47,427 nucleotides of DNA from Pirellulaceae bacterium. GTDB taxonomy: Bacteria > Planctomycetota > Planctomycetia > Pirellulales > Pirellulaceae. Positions 9,581 through 19,640 of the stretch are shown piece after piece (positions within the stretch are counted from its first letter, which is position 1; the number at the start of each line of letters is the position of its first letter). Location of the stretch: positions 1-47,427 of the forward strand of contig BPJV01000014.1 in NCBI GenBank assembly GCA_026004795.1, given 5' to 3'. The notes beneath the pieces were generated by a model. That model worked only from the letters and a program-made list of their open reading frames with translations, ran no database searches and was not told the origin of the DNA. A program made the position numbers and the translations under genes.

Positions 9581-11013
9581 TCAATCCGGTATCTCGACCA
9601 CGCGTTCGTAAACCGCTACCGCACCTTTGACCAAGGTGGCTGTGGTGGGGGCGGCTTGAAGTCCAGCGCCGGTATACGTGCCGAAAACCCAGTCAGGACC
9701 GGCTAATCCAACATGAACCGACCACACGGGTTCAGCATTCGCGTTGCCGTAAGGATCAGCCACCACCGCGCCTACATCCAACAATGTTGGTTCACTATCG
9801 ACCGAGACGACGCGATACCAACGAAACACCGAATAGGGACGAACACCTACTCCGGGAACTTGCTCCGCCGCAACATGCTTGGCCAGCATCACCCAATCAC
9901 CGACGCGGATTTCCTCTTCCATGGCCGAGGAGAAAAGCAACTGGACCCGTCCACCGTTTCCGCCAACGAAATTGCCGCTCTGCGGCACCACCCACATCAG
10001 CCGCTCACCCTGCGGGGTGGAACGAGGGTCGGGCACGCCGCCGGTGCGCAGCGTCGGATTGAACAACCGATCGCGCTCGAACAAGACCACTAGCGATAAG
10101 ACGTATTGCTGTTCGGTGCCTATCCGCGTGGCCTCGAGCGGACTGAGCGTCGCCAACCACGAGTATTTGTTTCCGGCGCTCGCCCTCCCCGGCACATTGC
10201 CGCTGACCGGTTGAAAACGGCGCAACGACGGGACCGGACTCTCGAACCCTGCTTGTTCGGCTTCCTCCTCACCGATCTCGATCACCTCGTCCTGCGACAC
10301 AAAAACGCGTCGCACCATAGCTTCGATCATGGGTTCAAACGCACCGGGAGTCCGGCGGATCGACAGACGCTGCATCCGCGGCTGGTCCTCCCAGGCCAAT
10401 CCCGAGGAGGATCCGATGTCGAGGCGGGGATCGATCAACGGGTTGTAGCCGTCTTGGTAATAGGGAAATACGGCCGGACGATACCAGGAATTGTTGGGCC
10501 GACTGGCTTGTTTGTAAGTCCCCCATGACGAGCTGACCCAATCGCGGCTGGAATAGAAATAGGGATCGATGCACAAGGACACTTTGCCGGGAGGCAACAC
10601 ATGCTGCGCCCCCAGCGATCCTACCGAACCGGTCAAGCGATTCCCTCCGGGGAACGCTTTACTCACACCGGTCCACGGTGAACCTGCCAGCACATCCTCG
10701 TACCGCAACCACTGCGCCTGATAGTGGAATTGCCGGGCGAGAAAATCCTCGTACCATGCCCGGGCCAGCGCTTGGGACTCGGTGGCGCGATTGGCCACGG
10801 AAGCGTCGCGGCCGGACATCAGCAGGAGTGAAGCGATTCCCAAGAGCCCCGCCACAGCGATGCCGGTGGCGAACAGCACCTCCATCACGCTTACCCCACG
10901 ACGCCCTGGCCGCCCCCGCTGCCGAGCGCGGCAGGGGACAGCGAGGGGGATATCGGCCGATCCCCTCGGTGCCGAAGATGCTTGCGGACTGGTAACAACT
11001 CGATGCCCATCAT
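9581..11013 (-). CDS. Prepilin-like protein (PilV/GspJ-like), leader frame broken
   Basis: From the ATG at 10888 the protein is 435 residues and begins MEVLFATGIAVAG, which is the hydrophobic start of a mature pseudopilin lacking its leader. Reading upstream in the same frame gives RRGVSVMEVLFA, a proper type IV prepilin cleavage site (Gly before V, Glu at +5), but this frame has no ATG, GTG or TTG start before a stop. A good start exists at 11013 (MMGIELLPVRK, with GAGGTG five bases upstream) in another frame that ends at a TAA just before the prepilin helix. Removing two bases makes 11013-9581 a single 476-residue frame, so two extra bases in the G/C runs between about 10895 and 10975 are likely. 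The start overlaps the stop of the gene upstream (ATGATGG). The C-terminal part carries no domain I recognise. Confidence 0.65.
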
Positions 11014-12264
11014 GGATTCACCTCGGCAATGCCATACGTCGCGCTGGTCCGCGCTTGTGCCAGACGGTTGAGAACTTGATCCGTCACACCGGGGGCGGGA
11101 ACCGTCGTCCCGATTGACCGGCGACGTGAAAACATGTCCCGTAAACGGGTTGATCGTGACCCAACTGTTCAAGGTGTCCATGAGGTTCGACCGAAACAAA
11201 TCGTCGAATTGGAGCGATTGGTTGGGATCGAGCAACGGTGACCGTGGCACTCCATCGGTTCGTCCTACCAATCAGCAGATGGATCAAGGTCGTCGGGGAA
11301 GCACGTTGCAAAACCGGCGCAGTGACGGATAGCAGACCGGTCCTGGTAATACCACGCCTCGACCGTGCCATCGGGACTGAAGACGATATAGATAGGACCA
11401 AAGTCCGGGTTACCATCGCTCGCCGATTGGTAGGGCGGAGTCGGCGGGTAACCTTGACTCGGGTCGGCAGCCGTTGCATGAATCGCATCGCTGCTGAATT
11501 CTCGCCCCGTCAGCCCGAAACCGGAAAAGTGCAAATCGATGCACGTCCCCCGGGGCAGCGTCGTTCCCCCGGCCAACGATTTGCTGGGACGGCGGAAGAT
11601 GCGAAAAGTCACCTCCGTCCCGTTGGCGTTCTGCCACGCCGGCTCGGACAACCACGGCCCGCCTTCCCGTCAGCAGGGGCGGATTGCTGAAGGCCAATAC
11701 CACATTGGTGCCCGTGACTTGGGGGTCCGCAGTGAGCATGAACATCTCACGACGTGACCCGAGTTGAATAAAATCCCCGGCTAACGCCAAACCGGAAGGT
11801 ACCGGCGGGTTTTGAGACGGGTCAATCAGGCTGGCCGCCATCGAAGTGGGGATGGCAAGTTGATCCGCATAGCCATCGGCATTGCTATCTCCCAACGTTC
11901 CTCGTGCGCCGGCCCAATCGCCGGTGTAGGGCGGGAAGACCTCGCCGGTCGAGATCCGGATGCAGGTGTTGGCGGCGACCAATGCGTCTTGCGGGCTGAC
12001 ACCGCCCGCGGAGTCATAGCGCAAGCGATTGAAAATCACGGCCACCGGACGGCCCGTGGCAACGGCGCGAGCCTTGGCCGCTTCGCAATATTGCTGGACG
12101 ATCGTCGCCGCCTGGCTGACCTTCTGATCGGCCAACATCCCCTTGACCGTCGGCAGCGTGATGGCCGCCAGCAACACCAGGACGCCCATGACGACCAACA
12201 ATTCTACCAGGGTGAAACCATGGCGATTACGGGGAGAAGTCGTGTGATGCCCGGCAACCAACAT
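11010..12264 (-). pseudogene. Prepilin (GspH/FimT-like) with four +1 frameshifts
   Basis: The N-terminus (RHGFTLVELLVVMGVLVLL) is a perfect type IV prepilin signal with cleavage after Gly and Glu at +5, followed by FimT/GspH-like sequence (KARAVATGRPVAVIFN). The frame then breaks four times: near 11666-11668 (CCC), 11342-11343 (CC), 11259-11260 (TT) and 11091-11095 (GGGGG), coordinates on the plus strand. Removing one base at each restores LLTEGGPWLSEPAW, YYQTGLLSVTAPVL, GRTTDGVPRSPL and SRPGVTDQVLNRL, and 1255 minus 4 is divisible by 3 (416 residues). The restored stop TGA at 11010-11012 overlaps the next gene's ATG, which supports the reconstruction. GGAG lies five bases before the ATG. It may be intact in the organism and broken only in this assembly. 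Confidence 0.75.
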
Positions 12265-12267
12265 TCT

Positions 12268-13446
12268 TTACTCCAACAACAAGCTGTGGTTCGTGATATT
12301 GTCTGCTGCGCCATTCGTCGTCCCATCTTGGTCTTCATCGAACAACGCCCCCAGACCGCCATTTCCTCCGTAAACACCAAAGTATGGGTCGGGATAATAG
12401 TAGGGGCCGGCCTGCCCGTAGGCAGGCGAAGTAGTGGTGCCAGACCACACCATGGCAGCGTACGCGAGCGGCTGATCACCTGCCGTGTTGGGATCCATGT
12501 CCAAATCGAACGCCACGTCGAACACTCCATCCGGTCCGGCCGAGATGATCAAGGGCACCAGCAACCAGGGCTTTCCATTGGCATTGACGTTGGCATCGAT
12601 CCACCGCCAATCGGTCCGCAACGGATCCATGGCATCGGGGTTGGCAACACCACGGGCTCGATTCAACTCGCTGGGAAAACCTGCCGGCCACCGCAGCCAC
12701 CGAATCGGATTGCCCCACGCGTCGATGAACTCGGGCAGGCCGTCGTCGTCCGTGTCGCCGATCTCCTGCGGCCGAAATGCTTCCAGCGCCGAACCGCCTT
12801 GATACGTCGACGTGGCGACGATCTGGTACAACCACTCGGCTCCTTGATTGATGCCATTGATATTTGGCGGCAAGGTCGCCGGCTGCGGCGCTACGGAACC
12901 ACTGAAAGGCGAAGCAATCGACGCCAGCCCCACGCGAGATCGATAGATGTTCCACCGCGGCGGAACATGACGCTGCCCCAGGGGAGCCGCGGTACTCTGC
13001 CCGACATAGAAAGGAACATCGTCATTCGGATTGTTGTTGGCGGTGCGCAACACCGTTTTGTACGCCGTGGGTGGGTACCAGACATCGGTAACACGATCCG
13101 GCAGTTCCATCCGCATCCAATCGCGCAGCACCATCATCCGCAATCGCGCTCCCTCGCGCGGGCTGAGCAGAGGCTGACCACCCAAACCGCGATCGGGCCG
13201 CAACCAGGTCGAATCCACATCGATCCGTACCGCCCGATACCGAAACTCCTCCCACTCTTGCAGGATCACGGCATTGATCTTCTCGATCGTATGTCGCGTG
13301 CGAGCGATGTTGGCATCTTGCCGGGCACCGGCCAGTGCGAACAGCACCAATCCGGCCATCGAGCCCAAAATGGCAATCGCCACCAGCAGCTCCACCAACG
13401 TAAAGCTGGGACGATTGCGGTGAAACAGGAATGGCGTTTGTTTCAT
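12268..13446 (-). CDS. Prepilin-like protein (N-methylation domain)
   Basis: 392 residues. The leader MKQTPFLFHRNRPS is followed by FTLVELLVAIAILGSMAG, a type IV prepilin N-methylation motif with Glu at +5; the residue before the cleavage point is Ser rather than the usual Gly, which is unusual. The C-terminal part has an Asp-rich stretch (DLDMDPNTAGD) and ends NHSLLLE. Its stop TAA lies within the ribosome binding site of the next prepilin (three bases between the two genes), so the two are co-transcribed. Which GspI/J/H role it plays cannot be told; its position beside other minor pseudopilins suggests part of the tip complex. Confidence 0.8.
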   Translation of the reverse strand: MKQTPFLFHRNRPSFTLVELLVAIAILGSMAGLVLFALAGARQDANIARTRHTIEKINAVILQEWEEFRYRAVRIDVDSTWLRPDRGLGGQPLLSPREGARLRMMVLRDWMRMELPDRVTDVWYPPTAYKTVLRTANNNPNDDVPFYVGQSTAAPLGQRHVPPRWNIYRSRVGLASIASPFSGSVAPQPATLPPNINGINQGAEWLYQIVATSTYQGGSALEAFRPQEIGDTDDDGLPEFIDAWGNPIRWLRWPAGFPSELNRARGVANPDAMDPLRTDWRWIDANVNANGKPWLLVPLIISAGPDGVFDVAFDLDMDPNTAGDQPLAYAAMVWSGTTTSPAYGQAGPYYYPDPYFGVYGGNGGLGALFDEDQDGTTNGAADNITNHSLLLE

Positions 13447-13951
13447 GACTCAGTCCGAGATTATTTGGTCGGCGCTATCGGTTAAGGACAACTCAGGCGT
13501 CTCGTGATGCGACAGAAGATCTCAATCTGCAACACGATGCCTTTCATGACGAAGTGGCAAAGGAGGAAGTTGCAATTATCGCGCCACACCATGGATCGAT
13601 GGTGCGCCCAGGCGAGTTACTCCAGGGGAAACGAAGTGATAACATCCCCAGTTGGCTATTGTCGTTCGGAATTGGGTTCATCGAAAAGCGTTGCACTTCA
13701 AGTGAGGTTCACCAGAGGCGAGGTGACAGGACCAACCAGTGCCGCCGACCGCCTAGGAAACGTCGCCCTGGTGCCCGCGACTCGACCGGCCACAAAAACT
13801 TCTCCATGCACCAGAAGAGAGACGAGTTTTGCCCTGCAGATACGGTCTGCGGCGCCATACAATTCACGCAGCGTGGCGACATCCCCAGGTAGTTCCATGC
13901 CGTTGAAATCACCCTTCTCCTGTTGTCGTTCCCGTCCAGCAACGGCGAGCA
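13447..13951. other. Intergenic region within the pilus locus
   Basis: 505 bases between the GspG-like gene and the next prepilin. No conserved reading frame is seen. An imperfect hairpin lies at 13581-13608 (arms GCGCCACACCAT and ATGGTGCGC) without a T-run on either strand. The gap separates the operon into an upstream part (ATPases, GspF, GspG-like) and a downstream part (minor pseudopilins), so a promoter for the latter may lie here, but none was recognised. Confidence 0.5.
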
Positions 13952-15121
13952 TTATTCAGGCAGGTTGTCACCGAAAGTCCCTTCTGAGAAATTCGCGACA
14001 TTGTCCAATTGCGTAGCCACGCCTGAGCCATCTTGGTAGCTTCCAAACGCCCCCACGGTGGGCGGCAGCGAGCTGAAATCAATACTGTTGCCGGAAGGAT
14101 AGGCATAGAATCGCGGACCACTACCGCTGGTAAACGGAACGCCGCCAAAAATGTCGTCCAAGCCGGCGGACAGGAGTTGAAATGAATCATCTTCCATGTA
14201 GCGATACTGTCGCTCGTAATCGGTGGCCGGGACATTGGTACGTACCTGATCGGAACGGTAGGGGCGGGCGATGCCGAAGGGAGCGGTCGCACTGCCGTAG
14301 TAGTTAAAGTACGTGGCTCCATTGCTGGGGTACGAATACGTCCGCGAATCGAAGTAAACGAACGGGGCTTGTTTACCCCGCGGCCGATAGACGGGGATAC
14401 AGTCATTGGCCGCTCCCAGACCGTAATCCGTCTCATCGCTGGAGATCGTCACCTGGACGTTGTTAATCGGCGTGATCTGTAACGTCAGTTGCTCCTGCTT
14501 GAACTCATACAGCGGTTCATTGCGATCGGTATTGTATTGGACGCTACCGCGACTTCCCGCAGGCGTGGCGGAAGTAACCTGATTGCCGCCAGAATCGGTG
14601 ATGAAGAATGGTCCGCCGACGCCGGAAAGTGGGTAAATGGGATCGCTGCTGAAACCGCCGAGGAAAAAGACGAGCGCTTCGGCTGGATCCATCATGCCTG
14701 CCGGCGCGCTGTTGGTCGCTCCCACCAGCGGCACGCTGGTCCCCGGAAAGCTATCGGTAGTCAACAAGGCGATTTCCGTGGCCGCGATCTGCGGAAAAAC
14801 CTTGCGCAAATGATTGATAACAACCTGGGAATTGGAACCGTCGGGCGGGTAATCGTTGTACTTTTGCCGGTACTTCTCCACCGCATCGGCCAGGCCTTGC
14901 GTCTCCAGGGCGATGGCCCGCTGCTGAATCGTCTTGCGAGCGTAATTGACCGTGGGCACCAGCAATCCTGCCAAGATAGCGATGATGGCGATCACCGTGA
15001 GGACTTCGATCAGGGTGAACCCAGCACGAGCTTGTCGCCTGGCGGGCCCACGTGATCGACGGGTAGCGAGCTCCCACTCCCGGAAACTGCTCCGGTGTTC
15101 AAGTTCATATGCAGTAAGCAT
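13952..15121 (-). CDS. GspG-like major pseudopilin
   Basis: 389 residues. A long basic leader (RRSRGPARRQARAG) precedes FTLIEVLTVIAIIAILAGLL, the classic type II prepilin signal with Gly at -1, Phe at +1 and Glu at +5. The segment ALETQGLADAVEKYRQKYNDYPP is the GspG pattern (helix ending in a Tyr-Pro turn), but the protein is more than twice the length of typical GspG and carries a C-terminal extension with aromatic-rich loops. The ATG at 15121 is chosen for AGGGAGAAGG just upstream; an in-frame ATG at 15172 lacks one. It follows GspF, so it is likely the main subunit of the pseudopilus made by this locus. Confidence 0.85.
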   Translation of the reverse strand: MLTAYELEHRSSFREWELATRRSRGPARRQARAGFTLIEVLTVIAIIAILAGLLVPTVNYARKTIQQRAIALETQGLADAVEKYRQKYNDYPPDGSNSQVVINHLRKVFPQIAATEIALLTTDSFPGTSVPLVGATNSAPAGMMDPAEALVFFLGGFSSDPIYPLSGVGGPFFITDSGGNQVTSATPAGSRGSVQYNTDRNEPLYEFKQEQLTLQITPINNVQVTISSDETDYGLGAANDCIPVYRPRGKQAPFVYFDSRTYSYPSNGATYFNYYGSATAPFGIARPYRSDQVRTNVPATDYERQYRYMEDDSFQLLSAGLDDIFGGVPFTSGSGPRFYAYPSGNSIDFSSLPPTVGAFGSYQDGSGVATQLDNVANFSEGTFGDNLPE

Positions 15122-15195
15122 CAGCCTTCTCCCTTTTAAAAATCCTGGCAATCGGTGTGCCGGCCCAACCATGTCGCGACCCAGTTTTGCAAATG

Positions 15196-16632
15196 TTATG
15201 CCAACTCCGAAATCAACTTCACCAACGGCAAGAACAAGGAGATGACGATGAAGCCCACCGCCACACCGAGGAACACGATCAACAGCGGCTCGATCAACCG
15301 CGTCAAGCCCTCGGTCATCACGGAAACTTCTTCATCGTACGTGTCGGCAACCTTGTAGAGCATCGTATCCAATTCCCCCGTCTCCTCACCGACGTCGACC
15401 ATGTTGACCACCAATTCGTCGATGACGCGGGTGCGCATCTTGAGCATGTAAAACAGGGCACACAACAAGGCGCCGACGCCGGTGGTAATCCCGCCGACGA
15501 CCAGCAAGTTTTGCATCGACTGCGAATCGCCGCTGACCCCACGTCCGGCCGTCAGAGCTACGGAAATGATCATGACGCCGGGAAAGGTTCCCATCAGCAC
15601 CCAGAAGAACAGGGCCAGGGGATGGAAGCCGGGCGTGGAATACTCTCGCATCGGTTTGGCGATCACCTCCCCCTCGCGGATCGCCTCGATGATTCGAGTG
15701 AAGATCCGCTCGAACAGGGCGTTGCCGGCGGTTTCCCGGGTGATGTTCAGCGCTTCGAGGATGGGTACCCCGGAGGAGATCAGCGTACCGAGCGTTCGCG
15801 TGGTGCGGGCGAGGATATTCTTCTCCACCAGCGCGCCGAACACTGGCAGCTTGAGCATGTACATGTCAAATCCCATCCGCCCGTGACGGAACTTGCGAAT
15901 CAGCTTGGTCAACAACCAATAGCAGAAGGGGATGAGCAGCATGAGGAACCAGTACTGCACGATGTAATCGCTCATGGCGATCAGCAACTGGGTAGGTGCC
16001 GGCAAGTCGATTTCGAATTCCTCGAACATCTCTTTGAACACGGGGACGATGTAGGCCATGATCAACGCGAGAATCAACCCGGCGATAACCACCACCGCGA
16101 TGGGGTAGATGAGGGCTCCTTTGACCTTCCGCTTGAGCGACTCGGCGCTTTCCAAGAAGTCGGCCAACCGTTGCAGGATCGTCTCCAACGCCCCACCGGC
16201 TTCCCCCGCCTTGATCATGTTGACGTACAGGCGACTGAACACCTTGGGACACTTGCTCATCGCCTCCGACAGGGTGGCCCCGGCCTCGATCTCATCGCAA
16301 ATATCCATCAAGGCATTTTTTAGCTTGCCCGGCTTGGTATTGTTCTCCAGGATTTTCAAGCTGCGCAAAATCGGCAGACCGGCATCTTGGAGGATCGAAA
16401 GCTGGCGGGTAAACGTGCAAATATGCTTGGTCTTCGCCCCACCGAGCGCGAACGGGCGTTTCTTGCGCGGACCGGCCGCCGCCTTCGCCGCCCCCTTCTT
16501 CACCTGAATCTTGGTGACGAAGTAGCCCATCTGGCGTATCGTCGTCTGCGCTTCTTCCTCGCTGGCCGCCTCGATCACATCTTTGATCTCTTGGCCAGTT
16601 GCGTCCATCGCCTCGAATTGGAAGGTAGGCAT
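15196..16632 (-). CDS. gspF: GspF/PilC inner-membrane platform protein with an insertion
   Basis: 478 residues, against about 400 for the family. Two T2SSF domains are visible: residues about 75-200 (RQLSILQDAGLPI, then SPVF-type region ending IVPVFKEM) and about 275-475 (RTTRTLGTLISSGVPILEAL, then VGEETGELDTMLYKVAD, DEEV). Transmembrane helices fall near 173-198, 224-244 and 449-474. The second domain is interrupted at about residues 333-402 by about 70 extra residues containing two more hydrophobic segments (ALFFWVLMGTFPGVMIISVA and a GGITTGVGALLCALFYML stretch) that do not occur in typical GspF. The N-terminal 60 residues form an extra cytoplasmic head (FEAMDATGQE). It acts as the membrane platform that couples the GspE-type ATPase to pseudopilin assembly. 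Confidence 0.9.
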   Translation of the reverse strand: MPTFQFEAMDATGQEIKDVIEAASEEEAQTTIRQMGYFVTKIQVKKGAAKAAAGPRKKRPFALGGAKTKHICTFTRQLSILQDAGLPILRSLKILENNTKPGKLKNALMDICDEIEAGATLSEAMSKCPKVFSRLYVNMIKAGEAGGALETILQRLADFLESAESLKRKVKGALIYPIAVVVIAGLILALIMAYIVPVFKEMFEEFEIDLPAPTQLLIAMSDYIVQYWFLMLLIPFCYWLLTKLIRKFRHGRMGFDMYMLKLPVFGALVEKNILARTTRTLGTLISSGVPILEALNITRETAGNALFERIFTRIIEAIREGEVIAKPMREYSTPGFHPLALFFWVLMGTFPGVMIISVALTAGRGVSGDSQSMQNLLVVGGITTGVGALLCALFYMLKMRTRVIDELVVNMVDVGEETGELDTMLYKVADTYDEEVSVMTEGLTRLIEPLLIVFLGVAVGFIVISLFLPLVKLISELA

Positions 16633-16686
16633 GGCGAAGTGTCCTCTAATGCATTAACCCGTGGGAAACTATTTATCTCTCGTCGG

Positions 16687-18399
16687 CTATTCGTTGATCG
16701 TCTCGCGCAACACCTCATCGGCCGTGGTGATGCCCTGGAACACATAGTTGATACCGTACTTGCGCAGCGGGATCATACCGTAGCTTTCCGCCTTGTCCCG
16801 CAGTTCGTCGGTCGTGGCGTTGCGCATGACCATCTCGCGCAAATCATCGTTCATGATCAACAATTCGAACAACCCCACACGGCCTTTGTAGCCGGTGTTG
16901 TTGCACTTCTCACATCCCCGCCCGCGATAGAATTTCCTGTCGCCGATCGTATCCGGGTCGATCCCCAAATCGAGGAGCACTTCCCGTTGCGGTTCGATCT
17001 CCTCGCGACAATTGGTGCAGATGCGTCGCACCAACCGCTGGGCGAGAATCGCCTCGACGCACGCGGTGATCAAGAACGTGGGGATGCCCATGTCCTTCAA
17101 ACGCGTGATCGTGCTGGGAGCATCATTGGTATGCAACGTGCTGAACACCAAGTGACCGGTCAGCGACGCCTGCACGGCGATCTCGGCCGTTTCGATATCG
17201 CGAATCTCTCCCACCAGAATAATGTCGGGGTCCTGCCGTAGGATGGCCCGCAAGCACGACGCGAAGGTAACGCCAATCGAGTGGTCGATGGGAATCTGCA
17301 CGATGCCATCGATGTCGTACTCTACTGGATCCTCCGTGGTGATGATCTTGTCCTTGATGTCATTCATCTCCGAGAGGGCCGAGTAGAGGGTGGTCGTCTT
17401 GCCCGACCCGGTCGGTCCGGTGACCAGAATGATGCCATTGGGCCGTTTGATCACCGTGCGAAACTTGTTCAACGTATCCTCGTCCATGCCGACGTTGTCC
17501 AAGTCGAGGGACACCACCGAGCGATCGAGAATCCGCATCACCGTGCTCTCACCGAACATCGTCGGCAACACACTGACGCGCAGGTCTACCGGGTGACCGC
17601 CGACCATCAATTCGATGCGCCCGTCCTGGGGCAGACGCCGCTCGGCAATATCCAGGTTGGCCATGACCTTAATGCGAGTGGTGATGGCGAACGCCAAGTG
17701 ACGCGGGGGCGGGACCATTTCGTAGAGCACCCCCTCGGCCTTGATGCGAATACGAAACTCGTCCTCGAACGGCTCGAAGTGAATGTCGCTGGCGTGGTCC
17801 TTGATCGCCAGCAACAACACCATGTTGAGCAACTTGCGCACCGGCGCGCTATCGGCCAGCGCTTCGGCATCGGTCAGATTGAATGCCCCTTCCTCCAACG
17901 CGCTGGCCGCCTGAGCCAACTCCTCATCGGAGTTCAAATCGGCGATGATCTTTTCCAATGAATCGACGTCGGATGAATAGTACTTGTCGATGGCCGCCTG
18001 AATATCGCGTTCGGTCGCTACCACCATCTCGATGTCGTAGCCCAGGAACGTCCGCAACTCGTCCTGCACCGTCAGGTTCTGGGGGTCGCACGTAGCCACC
18101 GTCAACTTGGTGCCATCGAACTTGACCGGGACGATGCGATACATCTGCGCCATCGTCTCGGTGATCTTATCCAATACGTCCGGCGGCAAGGTGACCTCGG
18201 CCAGGTTCACCGTCTTCATGTTCAACTGCTCGGCCAAGGCAGTTGCCAGTTGTTCATCGGTGATCAACCCCATATCCTCAGCGATGCGGCCAAGCAGGGC
18301 GCCGGGACGCTGCTGCTGCTCGTCGAGGATCACCTCCAACTGCTCGTCGGTGATAAAACCGAGGTCCACCAGGATCTGACCGATCTTCCGAACTACCAC
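16687..18399 (-). CDS. GspE/PilB-type assembly ATPase, copy 2
   Basis: 570 residues. Domains in order: N-terminal MshEN/T2SSE_N modules (about 1-140, with two ITDEQL repeats), N2 domain (about 180-310), then the RecA-like ATPase with Walker A GPTGSGKTTT at 328-337, Asp box TTEDPVEY, Walker B DIILVGEIRD and His box LVFSTLHTND. A tetra-cysteine zinc site is formed by CTNC at 461-464 and CEKC at 496-499, typical of PilB/GspE. The start is a GTG at 18399 with GAGGT upstream. It lies directly upstream of GspF (54 bases), so it is probably the ATPase dedicated to this GspF. About 35-40% alike by eye to the other GspE-like protein in the window, so a paralogue rather than a recent duplicate. Confidence 0.92.
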   Translation of the reverse strand: MVVRKIGQILVDLGFITDEQLEVILDEQQQRPGALLGRIAEDMGLITDEQLATALAEQLNMKTVNLAEVTLPPDVLDKITETMAQMYRIVPVKFDGTKLTVATCDPQNLTVQDELRTFLGYDIEMVVATERDIQAAIDKYYSSDVDSLEKIIADLNSDEELAQAASALEEGAFNLTDAEALADSAPVRKLLNMVLLLAIKDHASDIHFEPFEDEFRIRIKAEGVLYEMVPPPRHLAFAITTRIKVMANLDIAERRLPQDGRIELMVGGHPVDLRVSVLPTMFGESTVMRILDRSVVSLDLDNVGMDEDTLNKFRTVIKRPNGIILVTGPTGSGKTTTLYSALSEMNDIKDKIITTEDPVEYDIDGIVQIPIDHSIGVTFASCLRAILRQDPDIILVGEIRDIETAEIAVQASLTGHLVFSTLHTNDAPSTITRLKDMGIPTFLITACVEAILAQRLVRRICTNCREEIEPQREVLLDLGIDPDTIGDRKFYRGRGCEKCNNTGYKGRVGLFELLIMNDDLREMVMRNATTDELRDKAESYGMIPLRKYGINYVFQGITTADEVLRETINE

Positions 18400-18530
18400 G
18401 TTTACCTCAACCTCTTCGGGTAATGCTCTACCTGCCTGCTTTCCTTGTCACCGCAACGGCCGGGCCCCACGGTGGGGCTATCGACCATTCAGATACTTCC
18501 ACGAACCGCGGCGTTGGCGGTCGCGCCCGT

Positions 18531-19640
18531 TCACACCTCCTCTTCGTCCTCCTCGGCCCCATCGGCCATGCCGCGACGCGCATTGACGATGCGTTTAGCC
18601 AAATCGTCGGGGCGGTGGGCCTTCGCCAACACGTCCTCGACGGTACAGATCCCGTCCCTCCACAGCTTGAACAGCGCATCGTCCATCAAGTTCATCCCGT
18701 ACTTGGCCCCGGTCTGAATAGCCGAATTGATACGGAAGGTCTTGTTTTCGCGGATCAAATTGGCAATCCCCGGAGTGACCACCAAAACCTCGTAGGCCGC
18801 CACACGCCCACCGCCGATGCGCGGCAGCAACGTTTGCGCCACCACCCCCAACAGGGCTGTACTCAACTGGGTGCGGATCTGGTCCTGCAGGTTGCCGGGG
18901 AAGGCATCGATGATGCGGTTCACCGTTCCTTGGGCGCTGTTGGTGTGCAACGTCCCGAAGACGATGTGTCCGGTCTCGGCGGCCGTGATCGCGGCCGCGA
19001 TGGTTTCCAGGTCCCGCAGCTCACCGACCAAGATCACATCGGGGTCTTGTCGTAGCGCCCGCTTGATCGCCTCGGCAAAACTGGGGACGTCGACACCCAC
19101 CTCGCGCTGGTTAATCGTCGACTTCTTGTGGTCATGATAGAACTCGATGGGGTCCTCGATGGTGATGATGTGCAAGTCATGGTTTTCATTGAGGAAATTG
19201 ACTAGGCTGGCCAACGTCGTACTCTTCCCCGAGCCGGTAGGCCCGGTGACGAGGACCAGTCCCCGCGGCCGTTGCACCATCTCCACCACCGACTTGGCCA
19301 AACCAAGCTGCTCCGGCGTCAACTTCTCATTAGGAATCTGACGCAGGACCATGGAAATGTAGCCACGCTGTTTGAACACCGAAACGCGGAACCGCGCCTG
19401 ATCTCCAAACGCAAACCCGAAGTCCGAACTTCCCGATTCCTGCAATTCGCGCTGACACCGCTCCGGCGTGATACTCTTCATCAACGCCACCGTGTCATCG
19501 GGCTCCAACACCTTGGTATCCAGCTTGCGCATACGTCCATGCAAGCGAAATACTGGCGGTTGCCCCACGACGATATGGATGTCGCTGGCCCCCTGCTTAA
19601 CGCATGCTTGCAAAAGCTTGTCAATTAAAACCGTTGCCAT
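18531..19640 (-). CDS. pilT: Twitching-motility retraction ATPase PilT
   Basis: 369 residues, the usual length for PilT. An N-terminal PAS-like domain (ASDIHIVVGQPPVFR) is followed by the RecA-like core with Walker A GPTGSGKSTT at 133-142, Asp box TIEDPIEF, Walker B DVILVGELRD, and His box GTLHTNSA. The PilT-specific GIANLIRENK segment (AIRNLIRE motif) is present near residue 300, which separates it from PilB/GspE. It ends with an acidic tail (EEDEEEV). Its presence means the locus could drive retractable type IV pili rather than only a secretion pseudopilus. It stands between the two GspE-type genes. Confidence 0.93.
   Translation of the reverse strand: MATVLIDKLLQACVKQGASDIHIVVGQPPVFRLHGRMRKLDTKVLEPDDTVALMKSITPERCQRELQESGSSDFGFAFGDQARFRVSVFKQRGYISMVLRQIPNEKLTPEQLGLAKSVVEMVQRPRGLVLVTGPTGSGKSTTLASLVNFLNENHDLHIITIEDPIEFYHDHKKSTINQREVGVDVPSFAEAIKRALRQDPDVILVGELRDLETIAAAITAAETGHIVFGTLHTNSAQGTVNRIIDAFPGNLQDQIRTQLSTALLGVVAQTLLPRIGGGRVAAYEVLVVTPGIANLIRENKTFRINSAIQTGAKYGMNLMDDALFKLWRDGICTVEDVLAKAHRPDDLAKRIVNARRGMADGAEEDEEEV

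Noticed and set aside
11812-13485. Plus-strand frame of 557 codons opposite two prepilin genes
   Set aside because: It is the antisense of well-supported prepilin genes with clear signal motifs, is rich in Arg, Gly and His, and has no ribosome site or domain.
15157-16323. Plus-strand frame of 388 codons opposite gspF
   Set aside because: Antisense shadow of gspF: the composition (His, Asp, Gln rich) is typical of the complement of a GC-rich gene, and no domain is seen.
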